The notes under the pieces are model-generated. The model saw nothing but the letters and a program-made list of their open reading frames with translations, ran no database searches and was not told the origin of the DNA. From contig DASWIG010000100.1 in NCBI GenBank assembly GCA_036397835.1, forward strand, positions 6,210 through 70,209: 64,000 bases of DNA, written 5' to 3'. Source of the stretch: DASWIG01 sp036397835 (GTDB taxonomy: Bacteria; Acidobacteriota; Thermoanaerobaculia; Multivoradales; J023). A program made the position numbers and the translations under genes. Within the stretch, counting starts at the first letter, position 1, and every line of letters begins with the position of its first letter. Shown here in pieces: positions 58,973 through 64,000 of the stretch.

Positions 58973-59686
58973 AGCGCCGGCGTCCGGCGCGGGGCTCTTG
59001 CCCTCGTCGCAGGTCGCCTCCAGGTTCGGCCGCGCCGCCGTCGCCGGTGGCGGCGGGCCCGGACAGGGTCCCCAGGCCGCGAGCAGGCTCCAGACGTCGA
59101 CGGAGTCGATCCGCCCGTCCCGGTTGAGGTCGAGGCGGCAATCCCGCAGACTGATGGGGCTCGATACCCGCTGCGCGAGCAGGTCCCGGTCGGCGAGGTC
59201 CACCTCGCCGTCGCCGTCGAGGTCCGCGCGGGCCGCGGCCATGGAAAGCGGCGTCGAGTTGCCGAGGTACGCCTCCAGGAGCTTGACGTCCCAAAGACAG
59301 ATGACGCCGTCGCGATTGAGGTCGCCGCGGCAGTCGCGTCCCCAGACCGTCTCGACGTCCTGGAGGTCCTCGGGGCCGATGCTGCCGTCGCCGCTGGAAT
59401 CCGCGGGACAGGCCGGGCAGAGGACCTCTCGGAACTCCGAGAAGATGACGCTGTAGCGCTCGACGATGACCAGGTCCGGACCTGCGAGGATGCCGTCACC
59501 GTCCAGGTCCGCGCGCGGCGATTCGGGATCGAAAACGATCGCGTCGGCGACGATCCCGACGTCCGTGGCGTCGACCAGCTCGTCGCCGTTGACGTCGGCG
59601 GCGCGGCAGCCGTCCACCGCCCGGGCGCCGGGCGCCCATGCCGCGAGCAGAAGGAGCCCCCCGAGAAACGACAGGATCTTCATCAC
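58967..59686 (-). CDS. secreted dockerin/EF-hand repeat protein
   Basis: A 239-residue exported protein with a signal peptide (LSFLGGLLLLAAWAPGARA). It has at least six calcium-binding loops of dockerin/EF-hand type (DVNGDELVDATD, DLDGDGILAGPD, DSSGDGSIGPED, DLNRDGVICLWD, DLDGDGEVDLAD, DLNRDGRIDSVD) and paired cysteines. No catalytic domain is present. Its 3' end overlaps the convergent kinase gene by 6 bp. It follows, by 7 bp, a related gene of similar layout; the two look like a tandem duplication. Confidence 0.82.
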   Translation of the reverse strand: MMKILSFLGGLLLLAAWAPGARAVDGCRAADVNGDELVDATDVGIVADAIVFDPESPRADLDGDGILAGPDLVIVERYSVIFSEFREVLCPACPADSSGDGSIGPEDLQDVETVWGRDCRGDLNRDGVICLWDVKLLEAYLGNSTPLSMAAARADLDGDGEVDLADRDLLAQRVSSPISLRDCRLDLNRDGRIDSVDVWSLLAAWGPCPGPPPPATAARPNLEATCDEGKSPAPDAGAS

Positions 59687-59693
59687 CGCAACC

Positions 59694-60290
59694 TCAGGGG
59701 CAGGTACCCCAGGACGCCAGGAGCGCCCACAGGTCGTTGGTGTCGACCTTGCCGTCGGCGTTGAGGTCGAACACGCAGTTGTTGCCGATCGTGGAGAGCA
59801 GGGCGGTGATGTCGAGGAAGCTCACGGTCCCGTTGCCGTCGAAGTCGGCCCGCCCGTGCGCGGGGGTCGGCGCCGTCTGGAAGTAGTACACCCAGGTGTC
59901 GAGGTCATACTCGTCGTCGACGGTGCCGTCGCGATCCATGTCGAGGCGGCAGTCCGTCCCGTAGGCGGCCTCGAGCAGATCCCGGTCGGCGGCGTCGACG
60001 ACGCCGTTGCCGTCGAGGTCGGCCGTGCAGCCGGTGCACGTGCGGAAAATGAAGCCGAACACCATCAGCACGTCGGGTGTGTCGACAAGCCCGCTGCCGT
60101 CGAGGTCCAGGCGCGGGTCGATGGTACCTGTCGCGGCGATGATCGGGTTCAGATCGAAGAGGAAATCGACCTGGCCGTCGCCGCTGACGTCGGCGGCCGA
60201 GCAGCCGTCGAAGGCGAGGACCGGGCTCGCGGACGCGGCGAGCAGGACGAGGACGAAGGACATGATGGGAAGTCGCATCGCTCGATACAT
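59694..60290 (-). CDS. secreted dockerin/EF-hand repeat protein, paralogue
   Basis: A 198-residue exported protein with signal peptide MSFVLVLLAASASPVLA and repeated calcium loops (DVSGDGQVDF, DLDGSGLVDTPD, DLDGNGVVDAAD, DMDRDGTVDD, DFDGNGTVSFLD, DLNADGKVDTND). The mature start (FDGCSAADVSGDG) parallels that of the downstream paralogue (VDGCRAADVNGDE), and both end near WGPCP or WGTCP. ATG 60290 is chosen because GGAGGT precedes it by 5 bases. Its role is unknown. Confidence 0.82.
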   Translation of the reverse strand: MYRAMRLPIMSFVLVLLAASASPVLAFDGCSAADVSGDGQVDFLFDLNPIIAATGTIDPRLDLDGSGLVDTPDVLMVFGFIFRTCTGCTADLDGNGVVDAADRDLLEAAYGTDCRLDMDRDGTVDDEYDLDTWVYYFQTAPTPAHGRADFDGNGTVSFLDITALLSTIGNNCVFDLNADGKVDTNDLWALLASWGTCP

Positions 60291-60475
60291 TGGGCACCTC
60301 CATTGTGGCACGTTCCGACGAGCGGACGCCGGGCGCTCCCCGGGGCCGTCGGCGCGTTGCCGGGATTTGCCTGATAACGCCCGAAACGGCGGCGAAATCC
60401 GTCACCACGGTTGCGCCGCGAAATGCCGTTACAATCCACGCCCGGGGCCTGACGGTCGACCCGGAGGAGGAAGGA

Positions 60476-62879
60476 ATGCAGCGTTCCCCGACGGAGCTCA
60501 CCAGTCTCGTCCCGATTTTCGTGCTTCTCGTCGCCGCCGGCTGCGGCACCGACGCGCCGACCGGCGAGCCGGGACCCGCCGTGATCTCCCTGCTCGACCG
60601 CTGGCCCGAGGCGCGCGTCGAGCTGCCGACGCCGCCGCCCGCGGCGGCGCCGCGGGCGGAGATCCGCTTCGACGGCTCGGGGCTCGAAGGCGTGAGCTGG
60701 AGCGTCGTCCAGGGGGTCGAGGACCTGAAGGTCGACGGCGGACGCCTGACCGGCCGCGCCACGTCCGAAGCGCCGGTGATCCTGCTCGAGACGGCCTCGC
60801 CCATGGGCACCGGCGACGAGCTGTGGGCGGTGGAGATCGCGCTCTCGGCGTCGGCCGGCACGCGTGCCGGCGTCCATCCGGTGCCGGCGCAGGGGCCGCC
60901 GGTGCCGGCGATCGTCGCCCGCGCCGGGGAATGGCCGCTGTCGAGCCCGCTGGTGCCCGGCGACGAGGTCCGCACGTACTCCGTCGTCCTCGACCGCGTC
61001 TTCACGCTGGTGCTCCCGGTGGGCGAGACCGACGTCACCCGGGTGCTCGTGCGGCCCACCGACGCCGACGCCGCCGACTTCACCGTCGAGTCCGTGCGCC
61101 TCGTCTTCCGCCGCGAGCACCTGGCGTCGATCCCGTCGGGGCCCGGCTGGCACGGCCTCGGCGAGGTCTTCCGCGAGACCCTGGTGTCGCGGGCGCCCGA
61201 GGCCCTGAGCTTCACGGTGACGCTGCCCGAGCGCCCGTGGCTCCACCTCGCCGTGGGGACGGTCGAGGAATCGCCGCCGACGTTCCGCGTCGAGGTGGCG
61301 CCGGCGGGCGGCGCCTCCGCCGAGGTCGTCGCCGAGCTCGAAGTCGAAGCGCCCGAGGCGTGGCAGGAGACGCGCCTGGACCTCGCGCCCTGGGCGGGCC
61401 GGACCGTCGAGCTGCGGCTGGCGGCGGTGGCCGACGCCGCCGGCGTCCTCGCCTTCTGGGGCGCGCCCACCGTGCGCAACGCCGCCCGCGGCGGCGAGCG
61501 TCCGCAGGCGGTGATCGTCTTCCTCGCCGACACGCTGCGCTCCGACCACCTCGACGCCTGGGGCCACGGGCGCGAGACCGCCCCGACGGTGTCGCGTCTG
61601 GCCGCCGAAGGGACGCGGTTCGCCGACGTCGTCGCCCAGGCGACGTGGACCAAAGCGTCGGTGTCGTCGATCCTGACCTCCCTCTACCCGGCGACCACCG
61701 GCGTCGCCGACGTCCACGACAAGGTGTCGGCGGCGGAGACGACGCTCGCCGAGGCCTTCCGCGGCGCCGGCTACGCCACCTTCGCCACCTCGTCGGTGCC
61801 GTTCACCGGCCAGCTCACCAACCTCCACCAGGGCGTCGAGGTGCTCTACGAATTCGGAGCCGCCGCCGGTGCCGCCGCGGGCAACGGGAGCGGCCGCAGC
61901 GTCGAGGATTACCAGTCGAAGACGGCGGAGGTCCTGGGTCGACGCCTTCCTCGAGTGGCTCGACTTGCACCGCGACGTGCCGGTCTTCGCCCTGATCCAC
62001 GTCATGGACCCGCACAGCCCGTTCCGGCCCAAGGCGCCCTACGACACGACGTGGGCCGAGCCCGGCGGCGCCGAGCGCTTCGCCGAGCAGGCGGCCCGGG
62101 TCGAGCCCCACATCGAGAGCCCGCTGATGCGGCGTTTCATGGCGCCGAGCCGCGAGGAGCTGGCCGCCGCCGGGGTGGACGCGGCGAGCTTCGTGGCCCA
62201 CGAGAAAGCGTGGTACGACGGCTCGATCCGCGGCATGGACGCCCAGCTCGCGCGTCTGGTGGCGCGGCTCGGCGAGCTCGGCCTCGCCGAGGACACGGTG
62301 CTCGCCTTCGTCACCGACCACGGCGAGGAGTTCCTCGAGCACGGCCGTCACTGGCACGGCCACACCGTCTACGGCGAGCTGTCCAACGTGCCGCTGGTCC
62401 TCTGGGGCCGCGGGGTGCCGGCGGGCCGGGTGGTCGAGGACATGGTGCGCAACGTCGACGTGATGCCCACGCTCCTCGACCTCGCCGGCATCGAAGCGCC
62501 CCGGCGCGCCCAGGGACGCAGCCTCCTCCGCTTCATGAACGGCGGCGCTGCGCGCCCGGAGCCCGCGTTCATCGAGCAGCGCGGCGCCGGGCCGGGCGAA
62601 TACGACAGCTTCGCCATCGTCACCGAGGGCTGGAAACTGATCTGGAACGACGGCGCGCCCGAGGGCGTGCCCGAGCGCGAGCTCTACGACCACGAGGCCG
62701 ATCCCCTCGACCAGAACGACGTGGCCGCCGCCCATCCCGACGTGGTCGAGCGCCTGGCGCTCGACCTGGAGCGTTGGCGCCTCTGGGCCGAGTCCGACCG
62801 GCTCGATCCGGACGCCGCGACCGAGGGCCTCTCCGCCGCCGAGCTCGAGCGTCTGCGCAGCCTCGGCTACCTGGAGTGA
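60476..62879 (+). pseudogene. sulfatase-like lipoprotein gene interrupted by a frameshift
   Basis: The 5' frame (from ATG 60476, with GGAGGAGG upstream) encodes a lipoprotein signal (Cys23), a beta-rich region and the sulfatase core start VIVFLADTLRSDHLDAWG. It continues with SVSSILTSLYPATTGV, where the nucleophile site lacks the C/S-x-P-x-R formylglycine motif. At 61936-61938 (a GGG run) the frame shifts by one base. The other frame continues VDAFLEWLDLH, then HVMDPHSPFRP and VTDHGEEFLEHG, to the stop at 62879. Removing one G restores a protein of about 800 residues. This is either a true mutation or a sequencing error. It belongs to the alkaline phosphatase/sulfatase superfamily of periplasmic hydrolases. 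Confidence 0.8.
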
Positions 62880-62886
62880 GCGGCTG

Positions 62887-64000
62887 ATGACGTCAGGCTC
62901 ACGATCCGCCGTCTTCGTGGCGCTCCTCCTGGCGCCGCTGCCCGCCCGCGCGGCGACGCCGGAGCTGCGCGCTCTCTTTCCGCGACAGGCCGAGATCACC
63001 GCCCCGGGCGGCCAGCTCGTACGTCTCGCGCTGCCGCCCGAGGTGCTCGCCGACTGCCGCGCCGACCTCTCGGACTTGAGGATCTTCGACGCCGAGGGCC
63101 GCGAGGTCCCCTACTTCGTCGACGCCGGAACGCCGCCCGGCGTGGCGCGGCGGCCGGCTCTCGTCTTCTCCCTGCCGGGAACGGCCCCCTCGGGGGGGAT
63201 CGGGGGGGAGGGCTCAGGCGAGACGACGGCGACGCTGGGCTTCGGCGGCGGCCGCGCCTTCCCGCCCCGCTACGACCTCGCGTCGCTGGTGCCGGCGGCC
63301 GGCACGCTCCACGGCACCGGTGCCGAGATCGGCGAGCGTCTCTACGACCCGGCGCTGCTGGGCGCGGCGCGGCTGGGCGAGGTCACGGCCAACCCGCGCT
63401 TCGATCCGGCCCCGGTGCTGGCCTTCGCCCACCGTCCGGGCAGCGTGCTCGACGCCCGGCGCCACCGCTGGCGCCGCGAGCTGACGGCGACGCCGTCGCC
63501 GGAAGGGCTGGCGCGCCTGACGCTCGGGCTCGATGACCTGGCCCGCGCCCGCGGCGACCTCGCCGACCTGCGGGTGGTCGACGCCGAAGGGCGTCAATGG
63601 GCCTACCTGGTGGAGCGTGAGGCGGACGAGGCGGTGCGGTCCCTGACGGCTTCTTCGACGTCAACGGACGAGGGCACCTCGCGCTATCGTTTGAAGCTGC
63701 CGGCGGCGCCCGCCGTCCTCGCGCGGCTGGTGCTCGAGACCGACGCCCCCTTCTTCGACCGCGACTACGAGCTGGCGGGCCGCCGCGGCAAGGAAGAGGT
63801 GACGCTGGCGCGCGGACGGCTGGCGCGGCGGATCGGCGACCCGCGGCCGGTCTCCGTGTCCTGCCCGGCGCGGGCGGTGGACGCCCTCGAGCTGCGGATC
63901 GCCGACGGCGACGACGCCGCGCTCGTCTTCACCGACGTCCGCGGCCATTTCCCGGTGCCGGCGCTCTACTTCGCGGCGCCGGCGGGCCGTTACGCCCTGC
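62887..64000 (+). CDS. DUF3999-like exported protein, partial
   Basis: An ATG at 62887, 7 bp after the sulfatase stop, opens a frame that runs to the window edge (371 codons). It has a signal peptide (VFVALLLAPLPARA) and repeated beta modules with RLALPPEVLADCRADLSDLR followed by IFDAEGREVPYFV, and later ARGDLADLRVVDAEGRQWAYL. This pattern is that of DUF3999-family exported or membrane proteins. Function is unknown. The C-terminus lies outside the window. Confidence 0.7.
   Translation, partial: MTSGSRSAVFVALLLAPLPARAATPELRALFPRQAEITAPGGQLVRLALPPEVLADCRADLSDLRIFDAEGREVPYFVDAGTPPGVARRPALVFSLPGTAPSGGIGGEGSGETTATLGFGGGRAFPPRYDLASLVPAAGTLHGTGAEIGERLYDPALLGAARLGEVTANPRFDPAPVLAFAHRPGSVLDARRHRWRRELTATPSPEGLARLTLGLDDLARARGDLADLRVVDAEGRQWAYLVEREADEAVRSLTASSTSTDEGTSRYRLKLPAAPAVLARLVLETDAPFFDRDYELAGRRGKEEVTLARGRLARRIGDPRPVSVSCPARAVDALELRIADGDDAALVFTDVRGHFPVPALYFAAPAGRYAL

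Overview
The window is GC-rich and densely coding, with runs of co-oriented genes that overlap by 4 bp or sit a few bases apart. Gene content points to a Gram-negative, free-living bacterium: type IV pilus minor pilins with PilY1, an Omp85-family outer-membrane protein, many lipoproteins and secreted repeat proteins. BshA (bacillithiol synthesis), CRTAC1/UnbV proteins, and an ECF sigma factor next to a Ser/Thr kinase-TPR protein make Acidobacteriota or a neighbouring phylum the best guess. That placement is inference; no rRNA, tRNA or marker gene confirms it.

Layout. 1-12.0 kb is a type IV pilus minor pilin operon (pseudopilin end, PilV-, PilW-, PilX-like, PilY1) followed by a membrane histidine kinase and an NtrC/PilR-type sigma-54 activator. 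12.0-15.2 kb (minus) holds rarA, a PP2C phosphatase and a small unknown gene. 15.2-16.8 kb is a type IV toxin-antitoxin pair (AbiEi/AbiEii) with a visible operator. 16.8-17.7 kb has broken pentapeptide-repeat genes and an array of ~43-bp palindromic repeats. 17.7-22.4 kb encodes a CRTAC1 protein and a membrane multihaem cytochrome. 22.6-28 kb has an AAA/nuclease-like protein, a truncated nucleotidyltransferase, a ring-cleaving dioxygenase-like protein, a lipoprotein and Ddl. 28.6-33.0 kb is an unusual pair: a membrane GHKL-ATPase/transglutaminase fusion and a partner that looks like a degenerate GHKL protein. 33.1-36.6 kb is a decayed polymorphic-toxin-like locus. 36.9-42.6 kb has a hybrid histidine kinase, bshA, nth and an Omp85 protein.

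The main finding is at 44.8-50.3 kb. A ~5.5-kb segment lies at the 3' end of htpG and is bounded by a 56-bp near-exact direct repeat of the htpG end (53/56). Inside are 84-bp hairpin repeats, a promoter with an operator-like dyad, a ribbon-helix-helix protein, a two-helix membrane protein, and a CHAT protease-NB-ARC-TPR protein with the architecture of animal and plant NLR immune receptors. An AAA_14/DUF4143 ATPase with its own palindromic promoter and an orphan TPR fragment complete it. I read this as a candidate NLR-like defence island; the immune role is inference.

50.4-64 kb returns to ordinary content: a DHH phosphoesterase, a HEAT-repeat/cyclophilin lipoprotein, an ECF sigma/anti-sigma/membrane operon, a second ECF sigma with a kinase-TPR protein, two dockerin-like secreted proteins, a frameshifted sulfatase-like lipoprotein, and a DUF3999-like gene cut by the window end.
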